A stretch of DNA of 64,000 bases from Triatoma infestans (taxonomy: Eukaryota; Arthropoda; Insecta; Hemiptera; Reduviidae), in assembly GCA_011037195.1 (NCBI GenBank), contig JAAEAF010002341.1:62001-126000 (forward strand), written 5' to 3'. The notes under the pieces are model-generated. The model did no database searches. It had not been told where the DNA came from and saw nothing but the letters and a program-made list of their open reading frames with translations. Position 1 is the first letter of the stretch; each line of letters opens with the position of its first letter. Made by a program: the position numbers and the translations under genes. Positions 54,817 to 64,000 of the stretch are shown in pieces.

Positions 54817-55535
54817 TGTAATGACGTAGCAATGTCAAAGCCTTCACAAAATATAACAAAAGGAAAGAATAATTTATAACTTGTGGCCCCACAGCCGGCC
54901 GCTGCCTTTTCAATACAAGGGTATCAAAGACAAGCACCGATAAAGCCCTGTCTATTGAACACAAGCCACCTGGTCTTTGAAAGTCGCCGATGGGCGACCA
55001 AATCTGGCCACTGACCTGAATCACTGGTCGCCGACCTAACCAAGGTCACACAAGGTCGCACGTTACTAGAGATGTCTTAGTGTGAGAACTTACACACTTG
55101 ACAGTGTGTGAGTAAGACTAATATAAACTTCGGAAGAGGGGATCATTATATCATTATATCATCATCATTATACCAGTAGCCACATTATTATATCAGTATC
55201 ATTTTAAAGCAGCAGTTACACTTGAGTTCCGAGCGCGTCCCTATACGGTTTTACTTATAATTATTTTCATAGTTGTGCATATTAGTTTATTTATTATAAT
55301 CATTTTAAATTATTTGTTATTTAACTCTTAAGATTATTTATTTACTTTTATCAAAGCATATTAATTGTAGTTACCATTTGGCTCATTCAAATTATTGTTA
55401 AAATATATTCTATTTTTATAAATTCAGTGTTAGTAATTCAAGCAATAACTCTCTAAACTAACTTCCGCCTAATAAATCCCTCTTCAAGACATCTAACTTC
55501 ATACCTCAGGAATCACGACAATTGATTCCACTACA
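54817..55535 (+). mobile_element. Solo LTR, family 1, longer copy, 4-bp target duplication
   Basis: TGTAATGACGTAGCAATGTC at the left and GACAATTGATTCCACTACA at the right, flanked by GATT at 54813-54816 and 55536-55539. A possible TATA-like ATATAAAC lies near 55120 and AATAAA near 55472, which suggests the plus orientation. It is about 180 bp longer than 26068-26604 because it keeps an AT-rich block (about 55250-55430) that the other copy has lost. Confidence 0.82.
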
Positions 55536-55539
55536 GATT

Positions 55540-55976
55540 CAACCATATACATCGCATCGTGTCATATCTCTATTCTCACCTTTTATTTTATAAAATCATT
55601 ACAATTCCAGTGCAGTTTGTGTAAACTTATAACTATATTATAACAGTGTCTTCATATCTCGTCTAATTAATCAATCCCAATTTCTCTCCTCATCAACTCC
55701 ATTATAGTGTCATAGTAGGCTGGAAGAGAAAGTAATATATAATAAGTAAGTAATATAAAATAAAAAAATTATTGAATCGTCCGATTTGTGTGTGAAACCG
55801 GTATTTAATTTCCGTTTAGATTTCACCATTGCATTGTCACGAAGTTTTCCAAATCAGCCACCAAAGTTCGGATATTATTAACACAAGACTTAAATAATAA
55901 ATCACTTTTATTTGAGGCATTTTTTCCAGAGGCAAATTGATTTTTGAATGGTTCCGAGTGAACTGATAAAAAAAAA
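55540..55976. other. AT-rich DNA with ACTTTC-repeat scrap
   Basis: 55790-55960 retains GTGTGTGAAACCGGTATTTA, TTTCCGTTTAGATTTCACCA and TTTTATTTGAGGCATTTTTT, a degraded forward copy. Nothing else recognised. Confidence 0.4.
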
Positions 55977-56918
55977 AAATCTGGTGTGTGAAACACTCAC
56001 ACAACTTTCTCTTACTCTAGTTCTCAAAATTATAATTGACAAATTTTTTTTAGTTTGTGTACCAAATTTAATGAAATTCATGGAAAACTGAAAAAATTGT
56101 TCAGTAAAAACGCACTTCCGGTTTACGAATTTCCTTGAAACTCGGAATTTTAGCCAACTATTTATTTCTAATTAATTTTCTTTGGATGATAGAATTGTAT
56201 AATCAGAAAACGTAACCCCTGCCCCTCCCCTAAAAGTGCCTATAAATGAATTTTCCCAGAGAAATGTTTTTAATAAAAGTTGTAGATCTTTGTATGTTTA
56301 GTTTATATACGAAGTTTCAAGAAAATCGTCGCAGCCTTTTTTGAGAAAATTGCGAAAAAGTGAAAAAATAATTTAGTAAAGCGCAAAAGTAAACGTCCGA
56401 TTTTTTTCAAACTCGGAATTACTACAACACATGTAATTCTAATTAACATTATTTAGATAACAGAATTGCCTAATAAACTGAAATAGCACCCCTTCCCCAA
56501 AAGTGCCCTTAAATGAATTTTCCCAGAGAAATATTTCAAATAAAAGTTGTAGCTCGTTGTATGTGTAGTTGATATAGCAAGTTTAAAGAAAATCGTCGGA
56601 GCCATTTTTGAGAAAAATGCAAAAAAGTAAAAAAGACAACTACTAAAGTAGTACTTTCGGTTGAGGAATTTTGACAGATAACGTACAGTCAGATCCCATG
56701 GTGATACCTAAACGAAATATTAAGTTTCAACTTTCGGTTTTTCGTTTTTGAGCTATGCACTTCACATACATACTACACACACACACACACACAGACCATT
56801 TGCTAAAAACCATTTTTTTGGACTCAGGGGTCCTCAAAACGGATATTTCCGGTGAAAACTCGATATCGAAAATTTGACACGATTACAATACTACCTCTTA
56901 CTAGAAGTAAGAGAAAGT
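55977..56918 (-). repeat. ACTTTC repeat, full-length two-unit copy, reverse
   Basis: Left end is the complement of the 3' hairpin (TCTGGTGTGTGAAACACTCA) and ACTTTCTCTTACTC. Two GGAGCC/GCAGCC units, the CA microsatellite at 56777-56797, and a right end AGTAAGAGAAAGT at 56918. Unit 1 has lost part of its G-rich box. Confidence 0.85.
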
Positions 56919-56924
56919 AAAAAA

Positions 56925-57178
56925 TCATGGCGCTACCATAAAGGACCAAGGCTAGCCAGTCCGAGTTTTTTTAGTGTAAGACGTGTGGTAAGCACCCTGC
57001 AGTTCCCACGCCGGTTAGTTTTGACCTTCGCTACCTAGGGCGCTACTAACTGTAGCTTCCCTTTTTTTCTAACGATGCAGGGTCAACACCGACTTTGCTC
57101 TCACGGAAATTGAACCCTGAATTCTCGCCTGAAAGGCGAGTGCGCTAGCTACTAGACCAACGCGTGAGGACATGTATT
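56925..57178 (-). repeat. SINE-3 copy with tRNA-Glu-like head
   Basis: Minus strand 57168-57105: GCGTTGGTCTAGTAGCTAGC (A box), an anticodon arm CTCGC-CTTTCAG-GCGAG with UUC at the anticodon position, and GGGTTCAATTCC (B box). The acceptor stem does not close and a body of about 130 bp follows (toward 56925), so this is a tRNA-derived SINE and not a tRNA gene. Confidence 0.7.
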
Positions 57179-57875
57179 GTTAAAGTTTATTAAAATCATT
57201 ACTAGAATTCCCAAATCCAAATCATATCCAAGGTTCCACTTGTTCTCTTATTTATCCGATTCTTGCCGGAGTTCCTCAAGAAAACATTCTTGCCCCCCCC
57301 CCCTACTATTGCCAATATGTAGGAATCAGCTAGAGCTTCGGCGTTCAAATATTATCAGTTTCTTTGTAGGGAAAATAGACTAGCGGGAGTCCTTGACATC
57401 CCTGCGGATTTCGCCAACCAATCAACATGAACAACACTAAACACTGGCATATAGTACAGTACACAATATAAATAAGGTCTGCTGATATAATTGATGTGGG
57501 GAACTACTTGGGGTAATCCTCAGGCAAACTCTAACTCACCACCACACAACTTACTAACAATTTACAAGCGCACAAAGGTTTTTCAGGGCGCATTGGATTT
57601 GACTTTTTAGCCATGCCTTGTCACAACATCATCAGGATGTTTTTGATAAACGTTTAATGATTGTCGAATTAGCACATTGTCATTGCACAGTGTTTGTAAA
57701 ACAAGCTCAGGGTTTGCATTATGCTAGAGTCCTGATTCATCAAAAAACATCCTGATCTGAGTGAGAGTGACTAAGAAATTTCAATAAATGATTCAAGCCT
57801 GTCTTTTATCTCAGAGAAAAATTTCCTATATCAAAATACTAGTCACTGATTAAGACCAACTTTCTTGCCATTTTT
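57179..57875. other. Non-coding DNA
   Basis: A C-run lies at 57292-57301. No gene or element recognised. Confidence 0.35.
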
Positions 57876-57992
57876 TTATACACAGTCTTGAGATATAGCT
57901 CACAAGAGCCTCCATATCTTCTCTATGTGAAACCAGCTTAGCCAAATCATCAGCTCTTTCGTTTCCTTCAATGCCACTATGACTGTTCACCC
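57876..57992 (-). pseudogene. RNase H remnant of a LINE
   Basis: Minus strand reads VNSHSGIEGNERADDLAKLV, the conserved WVPGHxGIxGNExAD block of LINE RNase H domains. Only about 35 codons survive. Confidence 0.65.
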
Positions 57993-58135
57993 ATATATAT
58001 ATATGTGTATGTGTTTATGTTTTTTTAATATGTCTGTGTGAACAAAATAGCTCATAAACGGAAAAAAAATCATAGGATGTTCAGACTTCATGTACCAAAT
58101 CCATCAGCTGGAAGGGCGACATTAATACGCACGTC
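57993..58135 (+). repeat. Degenerate ACTTTC repeat, 5' module
   Basis: TGTGTGAACAAAATAGCTCA, AAACGGAAAAAAAATCATAG and AAATCCATCAGCTGGAAGG follow family order. Short and old. Confidence 0.5.
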
Positions 58136-59124
58136 AGTCGACAGTGTTACTAGAAAAAAAAAAGAAGAGAAAAGGCTAGTAATTTAGTCTTCTGACCGTC
58201 AAATTATTAATTTTCTAACGTCAGATCTAAAGTATGTGAAGGTGATGAATATCATGTGCTGAGTGACAAATAAAACAACATAGTTGATTATTGTGGAATA
58301 ATAACGCTGCGGTGATGCTGTCCAATGTCATTGTCATTGTATTGTTGAAAGATCTGGCATGTAGATAGTGAAAGTAGGTAGCGCGGTAAGTAACAACATT
58401 CTGCCAACATGTTGGCTCATCTCCCAATCTCTAACCTTCTACTACTAAACACGTTTAATTTGACTTGCAAATATCCCTCTTCTGTTATTCAGCGTGCCAG
58501 TTTATACACTATCATTGTAAACATCAAAGCTTTTCCTGTCCAATGTTTCATATGTCTTCTTAGCTGTCCTACTAGGAAAACCCCCCCCTTTCATTGAGTT
58601 AGTTTGAGAGTAGTGTATGTGGAATGTTATTCTGAGAATGTCCAGAAAGGGATACTTATTAAATTCACCCCTTTTAGAGTTATTCCTATTTTGAGGTCAT
58701 CGACATTTCTTAGAACTACTTTCATCTATTCACTCAGACTTAATAAGAGTTAGTTAGTGTTGCAATTGAAAGTTATTCCACTGGAAGCCTTCAAAATTTG
58801 CAAAAATGGCGCTTGCTCCAAAACTCTGTATAGATAGAATTAATACTGAAGTATTCCTCCATATCTTACAAGAAACGACACGAGTGATGAGGAAATGTGC
58901 GTAGTAATAGCCATTCATCTTGAAAACAAATTCTTTCTAATTGATTAGATCGACTGAGAGAAACTGATGACGACATTACAATAACATAGAACGAACTACG
59001 GTAACCTTACTTCGCAACAGAACTTCGTATCTTATTCACTTCTTTTTCTTCTGAAATATTCTCTATAATCAAATGAAATTCCCAACAAAAAAACTCCTGG
59101 AGATGAGACTTAATCTCAAATACG
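58136..59124. other. Non-coding DNA
   Basis: No gene recognised. Short frames at 58227-58597 are unsupported; C-run at 58579-58587. Confidence 0.35.
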
Positions 59125-59128
59125 ATAT

Positions 59129-59473
59129 TATAATGGGATCCGAATCGTTAAAGATTCATAGGATCCGAAGAGCGGAGAAGCATATTAAAGGAATCAAAAT
59201 TTAGTTAATCCCGATCTAGGCCAGACTTGGAAGGGACAGTTCGATTCATATAAATAGAGCGAGAGCAGTATAGTTCTGGTCAGTTAACAGTCAGCAACCT
59301 TCTACTACCTGCTCATCACTCAGCCACACAGTCTCTTTATATATCTCTGGCTACCAACTTCTGTTTTACTGTAAAGTCCTTGCAGTTTGTGTGTTCTATT
59401 CATTATACAGGGTTTAGCATATCATTTACTTTATTTCTCTAAAATCCAATCTCTCCTTCTTACATCCATTATA
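59129..59473 (+). mobile_element. Solo LTR-like repeat, family 2, 4-bp target duplication
   Basis: Ends TATAATGGGATCCGAA and ACATCCATTATA are complementary over 8 bases and are flanked by ATAT at 59125-59128 and 59474-59477. Matches 7192-7524 throughout, with an extra GATCTAGGCCAGACTTGG segment near 59215-59235 that the other copy lacks. The expected TG start appears as TA here. Confidence 0.65.
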
Positions 59474-59730
59474 ATATTAAGAAATCTGTCTCGGAAAGGT
59501 TTCGCCTTTCTACTAGAATCTTTAACGCTTGCGTTCCATTAGGTTACTAGCCAAAAAATTGGCAGAATGTAATAGTAAATAGCCAAAAAGTGATCCTAAT
59601 AGTTCAGTTATATTTCGAAAACATTTGAAAAGAATAATATTCTAAAAGGCTTTTAAAACACCTGACTGATACAAACATCACAACATGGCTGACACAATTC
59701 CTCTACATTGCGCATAACTTTGAAAAAAAA
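59474..59730. other. Non-coding DNA
   Basis: Nothing recognised. Confidence 0.3.
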
Positions 59731-59734
59731 AATA

Positions 59735-60000
59735 CGGGCACAATACTTCTTGATGTAACTGCCACATTTGCCTCAGTTTGGCACTCTGGATTTCTTTACA
59801 AATTCAGAAACACAAATTCACCTGACTATATTACTCAAATTGATAGGATACTTTTAACAAAAGGCAAGAATGTTCCAGGTCAAGACACAACTACACATAC
59901 AGAGCAAATTCTTGCAGGGCAATCATCAGTACCTATACTCTTTAATCATTACTGCTCGGACTGCAATACAGACATTAATAAAAGCATCACTGACTAATAG
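59735..60000 (+). pseudogene. Jockey RT fragment, third copy
   Basis: Parallels 38850-39100: TATFASVWHSGFLYKFRNTN, SPDYITQI and a decayed AGLPQG block, with FNHYCSD for FNLYCSD. Stops and indels throughout; it ends before the catalytic box. Confidence 0.7.
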
Positions 60001-60126
60001 ACATCAATTAACTTTTTTATTAAAGACTTTCAAAGATAGAAATTAAAGTTAAACTTACTTCCAAGTACTGAAAGTGGTTAATGGGGCATAAAAAGAACAT
60101 TTACTTTCTAACATAAAACCATTTTT
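60001..60126. other. AT-rich spacer
   Basis: Nothing recognised. Confidence 0.3.
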
Positions 60127-61102
60127 TACATTACATACTCCTAGTAACAGGAAGTATTGTAATCGTGTCAAATTTTCGATATCGACCGGAAATATCCGTT
60201 TTGAGGTCCTCAGAGTCCAAAAAGTGGTTTTTAGCAAATGGTCTGCGTGAGTGTGTATGTCTGTGTGTATGTATGTATGTATGTAGGTGAACAGCATAGC
60301 TCAAAAACGAAAAACCGAAGATTGTTCAAACTTGATATTCCGTTTAGGTATCACCATGGGATCTGACAGTTCGTTATCAAACTCCTCAACCGGAAGTACC
60401 ACTTTACTAGTTGTTTTTTTTACTTTTTTGCGATTTTCTCAAAAATTCCAATAATTTTCTTGAAACTTGTTACTGCAAGTACACATACAAAGAGCTACAA
60501 CTTTTACTTGAAACATTTCTCCGGAAAAATGCATTTAAGGGTACTTTTGGGGGAGGGGCGGGGTTACGGTGTTTCAGTTTATTAGACATTTCTGTCATCT
60601 AAATAATGTTAATTAGAATTAGATGTGTTGTAGGATGTGTTCCGAAAAAAAAATCTGATGACCGGAAGTGCGTTTACTTTACAACTTTACTAAATAATTT
60701 GTTCACTTTTTCGCGATTTTCTCAAACATAGCTCCGACGATTTTCTTGAAACTTCTTATATAAACTACGCATGCAAAGATTTACAATTTTTATTTAAAAC
60801 ATGTCTCTGGGAAAATTCATTTAAGGGCACTTTAGGGGGGGGGGGATTATGTTTTTCTCTAAAGTGCTATCATAATTGATAATACAGTTCTACCATCCAA
60901 ACAGAATTAATTAGAAATAAATAGATGGCCAAAATTCCAAGTTTCAAGAAAATTAGTAAACCGGAAGTACGCTTTTACTGAACTGTTTTTTTTTTCAGTT
61001 TTGATGAATTTCATTAAATTTGGTACACTAGCTATAAAATTTGTCAATTATTATTTTGAGAACTGGAGTAAGAGAAAGTTGTGTGACAGTTTCACACCAG
61101 AT
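60127..61102 (+). repeat. ACTTTC repeat, full-length two-unit copy
   Basis: 5' end degraded (ACATTACATACTCCTAGTAA), GT/TATG microsatellite at 60253-60288, units near 60430 and 60718, G-rich boxes at 60548-60560 and 60834-60845, 3' GGAGTAAGAGAAAGTTGTGT and GTGTGACAGTTTCACACCAG. Confidence 0.83.
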
Positions 61103-61479
61103 TTTTTTATTTTAATCTCATTATTTTGTCATTTATGTCAGGAAATATGTATACTTTAACTTATTATCAGGGATGGATAAGACGAATGATAAAGGACATT
61201 GTAATGTCAGCTGTTTATGATTGAGACTGAAACACATTAATTTATTCTATACACATCATTTGTATTAATGAACTATGAGGAAAAGGAAGAATATCTGTAG
61301 AATAGTAGCGTTGGCTGATGTAAGTCGCTTGAAGAGCGATATGGTTAGTATTAGACTCTTTCTTGTCAGTTGATTAGCTTATGTTTAATTAACATGTTAA
61401 ACAGCTAATATTTTTATGTTTAATTAACAAATAAAAAAAAAAATTGTTATTTGGCCAAAAAAGGCAGTCTTTTACCCCC
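61103..61479. other. AT-rich non-coding DNA
   Basis: Contains a direct repeat of TTTAATTAACA-type strings (61385-61430). No gene. Confidence 0.35.
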
Positions 61480-61885
61480 TCCTACAGAAGCTATCAGCTA
61501 CGAAGGTGCTTGTCGTGAAATAAAAGAAAGAGTCAACGAAGCTTTACATATATCGCGTAAGCAAAAGGCGAGCGGTAAACGATGGGATTAGACAGCCCCT
61601 GCCTAGTTGCCTGCCAAGAAAAATAGCCACAGCCAATTTCCGCCTTCTGACTGGGCACGACTATCTCCAGGTTCACCTGAATAGAATAGGAGTTGTTGAC
61701 TTCCCCATATATCCCCTCTGCCTAGAGGAGCCGATGGATGCTGGACATCTAAACTCCTGCCAATCTCTGGATTTGTCCGCGATAAAATTTGTAGGCATGA
61801 CATGGAGAAGAACTCCGCAATATACTTGACTGCTATATACCTGATGGCTGAAAAAGCCCTGTAAATGGCGTAAAAAAAAAAAAAA
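61480..61885 (+). pseudogene. LINE C-terminal fragment with poly-A end
   Basis: Reads IATANFRLLTGHDYLQVHLN, RIGVVDFPIYPLC and DAGHLNSC, the same C-terminal module (LTGHDYLxxHLxRxG plus CxxC/H/C) as 51995-53320. A stop and an A-run (61872-61885) mark the 3' end. 5'-truncated; upstream to 61480 codes only partially. Confidence 0.75.
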
Positions 61886-63158
61886 GTTTAATTAACAAGT
61901 TTCCTGATTTCCTGATGTTTCCTGTTGCTTCCTGAGGAGAAATCGATACTAGATTTTTGTCTGAGAAGTTAATAAACAAAGACGCAGGCTATCATGGAAA
62001 ATATCTATGAAACAAATGAAGATCATGCTTTCCACTTTTAAACAAACTTAAGTCGATGGAACAGTAATTGTTTCGATGGAGTAGTGGTTTGTTATAATAT
62101 TATTATTACGTAATGCATCATACTACTACATCAAAAGAGGAGAATAATGAAGGTATGACGTAGAACTGGAGGTGAAACCATCATCTTACCACTTCAATAG
62201 CCTTAGTGGGAAGGAAGTTCTATTAATACGAAACAGAGCAGACTCGTTCCTTAGATCGATAAACATTATATTGTTTAAAACATTGTATTAACATTTTAAT
62301 TATTAATATTGATATTCAATCGACCATTCAATATGGCTTTCGATATAAGTGTAAATGTAACTGAAATATATTCTCAAGTGTGATTCAGCTTTTTGTTACC
62401 ATGATGGTTTCAGCTTCGTCTATTAAATTCTCATTCTACATTCACTTAAAAGCCAGTCAATATTGTTGTATATTGTGGTATATTTGTTGTGTAGGGTGAA
62501 TAGAGGGCTATTATATCAACAAATAAACCCCAGATTTCCCTACAATGTGCTTAACAAATATACCATCACTTTAGAATGCCTGATCCTCGCATTCCTTGCC
62601 GAAAGTACACTGCAGACATCGTAACGCAAGCTGACAATATCGTTTTTCCCCAAATTCGGATAAATAATCGTCATATTCACCAAATCATGATTTTGTAATT
62701 GTTAACAAACAAAAAATCTAATATCCATCTCTCCTCAGGAGATGACAACAGGAAACCTGTTAATTAAACGTAAAAATATTTAAAATAATATCTGGTTTGC
62801 ACACTTCCATGACATTCCATACTGCGGCTAATACAATTCGTAATATAAAATTACAAATTTTTCGTTAAACTTCTAATTATCCTCAGGCATTTGTGCTATA
62901 TGGGAGGGACAGGTAGTAGTCTCCCTAGATTACACTATAGTCCAGAAGAGAGGGCTAATAATTTATTACACTATAACTAAATTAAAAGTGATAGATATTT
63001 TATCATTGTGCAGTTAAGCGCTCCAAGTTTAAAGTAAAACCTTTTTTTAACTTTAAAAAAAAAAAAAATTTAAAAAATGCAAAAACCTATACTGCAAAGT
63101 AGTAACTTCTGATTAACTGATTTTTCCCCAGACAGACTCCCTAGATATCATAATCTCC
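61886..63158. other. AT-rich non-coding DNA with PB scrap
   Basis: 61978-62030 has GACGCAGGCTATCATGGAAA and ATGCTTTCCACTTTT, a decayed PB arm end. 62925-62945 (CACTATAGTCCAGAAGAGAG) recurs in reverse near 44788-44808, an untyped repeat. Nothing coding. Confidence 0.4.
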
Positions 63159-63171
63159 TGTTACTATTATT

Positions 63172-63412
63172 TTTTTTTTATTTATTTATTTAAGGCGTCT
63201 CAACATCTGTGGTCATTTGCGCCCGGAGCCTTCTCAGTGCACTACCGGCCTCCGGACAGTGTTCTCCCGTTACAGACAACACTGTCCATCACCGGACAGT
63301 GAGCTGTAGGGGCTCCTAGGAAGAGAAAATCTAAGGGCAGCACGGCTGGATTCGAACCCGTGATCTCCGCGTTACTAGTCCAGCGCGCTACCACTGAGCT
63401 AATCCCTTCCCT
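63172..63412 (-). repeat. SINE-1, intact copy with 13-bp target duplication
   Basis: TGTTACTATTATT at 63159-63171 and 63413-63425. Reverse complement: GGAAGGGATTAGCTCAGTGG (A box), GGGTTCGAATCC (B box), TTAGATTTTCTCTTCCTAGG, CACTGTCCGGTGATGGACAG, CCGGAGGCCGGTAGTGCACT, tail GACGCCTTAAATAAATAAAT. The best copy of the tRNA-first form. Its tail differs completely from that of 11632-12066 although the heads match. Confidence 0.88.
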
Positions 63413-63425
63413 TGTTACTATTATT

Positions 63426-63589
63426 ATAGTGCTAAGAGATTTAGCCCAGTTAAAAAAGCAGCATTTTTTTTTTTTCTAACAACTCGATCAATTCTCATGA
63501 TTTTCGGAAGAAAATCTCATAGGCATTAATAATAATTTTAATATTTTCCTAATTATTAAAATTAGCCAAAATCTTGAAGAAATATAACT
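63426..63589. other. Short AT-rich spacer
   Basis: T-run at 63464-63475. Nothing recognised. Confidence 0.3.
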
Positions 63590-64000
63590 TTTCCTACGCT
63601 TACAAAAACTCCAATCCTCTAAAAAAATACTCTTTTCTAATCTCAAAGACCCCACACCCACAAGTTTATTATGACATGTTATTTATAAAATAAATTGTTT
63701 ACAATGCCCTGCTACATACATAGGACAGACTTCTCAGAATTAAAAAAGTAGACTGTATCAACATAAATATGACTGCAAAACAAAAAAAAAAAAAACAACA
63801 AACACCGAACACTAACCAAACATTGTATACAACACAAACATGAATTTGATATGGAAAACAATAAAATTCTCTCCATTAACAATAATAATAAAAAAAAAAA
63901 GAAGAAATATATTCGAAATGATACATATTAAAAAAGATAAATTATCTATTAATTTTAGAACAGATACGAACAACCTATCCTTCAGTTATAACAGTCTTCT
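63590..64000 (+). pseudogene. Penelope-like element: GIY-YIG endonuclease end (runs off the window)
   Basis: About 63640-63900 encodes, with one in-frame stop after TSQN, the segments LFSNLKDPTPTSLL, VIYKINCLQCPATYIGQTSQ, RLYQHKYDCK and LTKHCIQHKHEFDMENNKIL. A further frame at 63900-63990 gives FEMIHIKKDKLSINFRTDTN. A Cys-rich segment directly before YIGQT, then H-x-H around LTKHCIQHKHEFD, is the linker and GIY-YIG nuclease of Penelope-like retroelements. There it nicks target DNA for reverse transcription by the upstream TERT-like RT. The RT is not in the window. Damaged by stops and an A-run (63780-63794). Confidence 0.8.

Noticed and set aside
57105..57168. tRNA-Glu gene (UUC) on the minus strand
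   Set aside because: Anticodon arm and B box are present but no acceptor stem forms, and a SINE body follows; a related relic occurs at 18840-19005.
63345..63412. tRNA gene on the minus strand
   Set aside because: It is the head of SINE-1, repeated at seven places with the same non-tRNA body.

Overview
This is a gene-poor, strongly AT-rich stretch of an animal nuclear genome, built almost entirely of transposable elements and their relics. I see no intact host gene, rRNA or functional tRNA, no CRISPR array and no bacterial-style operon. The mix of mariner DNA transposons, jockey-type and I/R1-type LINE fragments, tRNA-headed SINEs, solo LTRs and Penelope-like sequence points to an arthropod, most likely an insect. 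I cannot name the species from sequence alone.

Layout. 1-4.3 kb: an old TIR-repeat copy, a tRNA-like relic, an I/R1-type LINE (minus strand) and an inverted pair of TIR repeats. 4.3-12.8 kb: AT-rich DNA, SINE-2 copies, an LTR-like repeat, an internally deleted mariner (7922-8868) and two SINE-1 copies in inverted orientation. 12.8-19 kb: TIR-repeat copies and a second deleted mariner (17274-18203). 19-25 kb: a ribozyme-armed inverted-repeat element (19044-20084), a LINE RNase H fragment and a full TIR repeat. 25-30 kb: an unrecognised coding relic, a TIR repeat split by a solo LTR (26068-26604), and more TIR repeats. 30.6-38 kb: four ribozyme-armed inverted-repeat elements, one carrying a nearly intact mariner (34325-35710) and a LINE fragment. 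38-50 kb: jockey reverse-transcriptase relics, TIR repeats and two RNase H LINEs. 52-53.3 kb: a LINE 3' end interrupted by a 925-bp insertion with a 15-bp target duplication. 54.8-64 kb: a second solo LTR, TIR repeats, SINEs, LINE ends, and at the right edge the GIY-YIG nuclease end of a Penelope-like element.

Two systems stand out. (1) Five compact elements flanked by target-site duplications (7-16 bp). Each has long inverted arms and a 23-39 nt extension on one end only. In several, the arms carry a hammerhead-ribozyme-like fold: CUGANGA core, short helix II, GAAA, tiny palindromic helix III, GUC, and a matching helix I. With the GIY-YIG relic at 63.6-64.0 kb, they look like non-autonomous Penelope-like elements. 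(2) A high-copy, roughly 1-kb, non-coding repeat (called here the ACTTTC repeat). It has 15-bp terminal inverted repeats, terminal hairpins and two diverged internal units of about 330 bp. It occurs at least 15 times, sometimes nested inside family (1).

Insertion order can be read from nesting. Most elements are truncated or frameshifted. The mariner at 34.3-35.7 kb is the least damaged, with one apparent single-base deletion.
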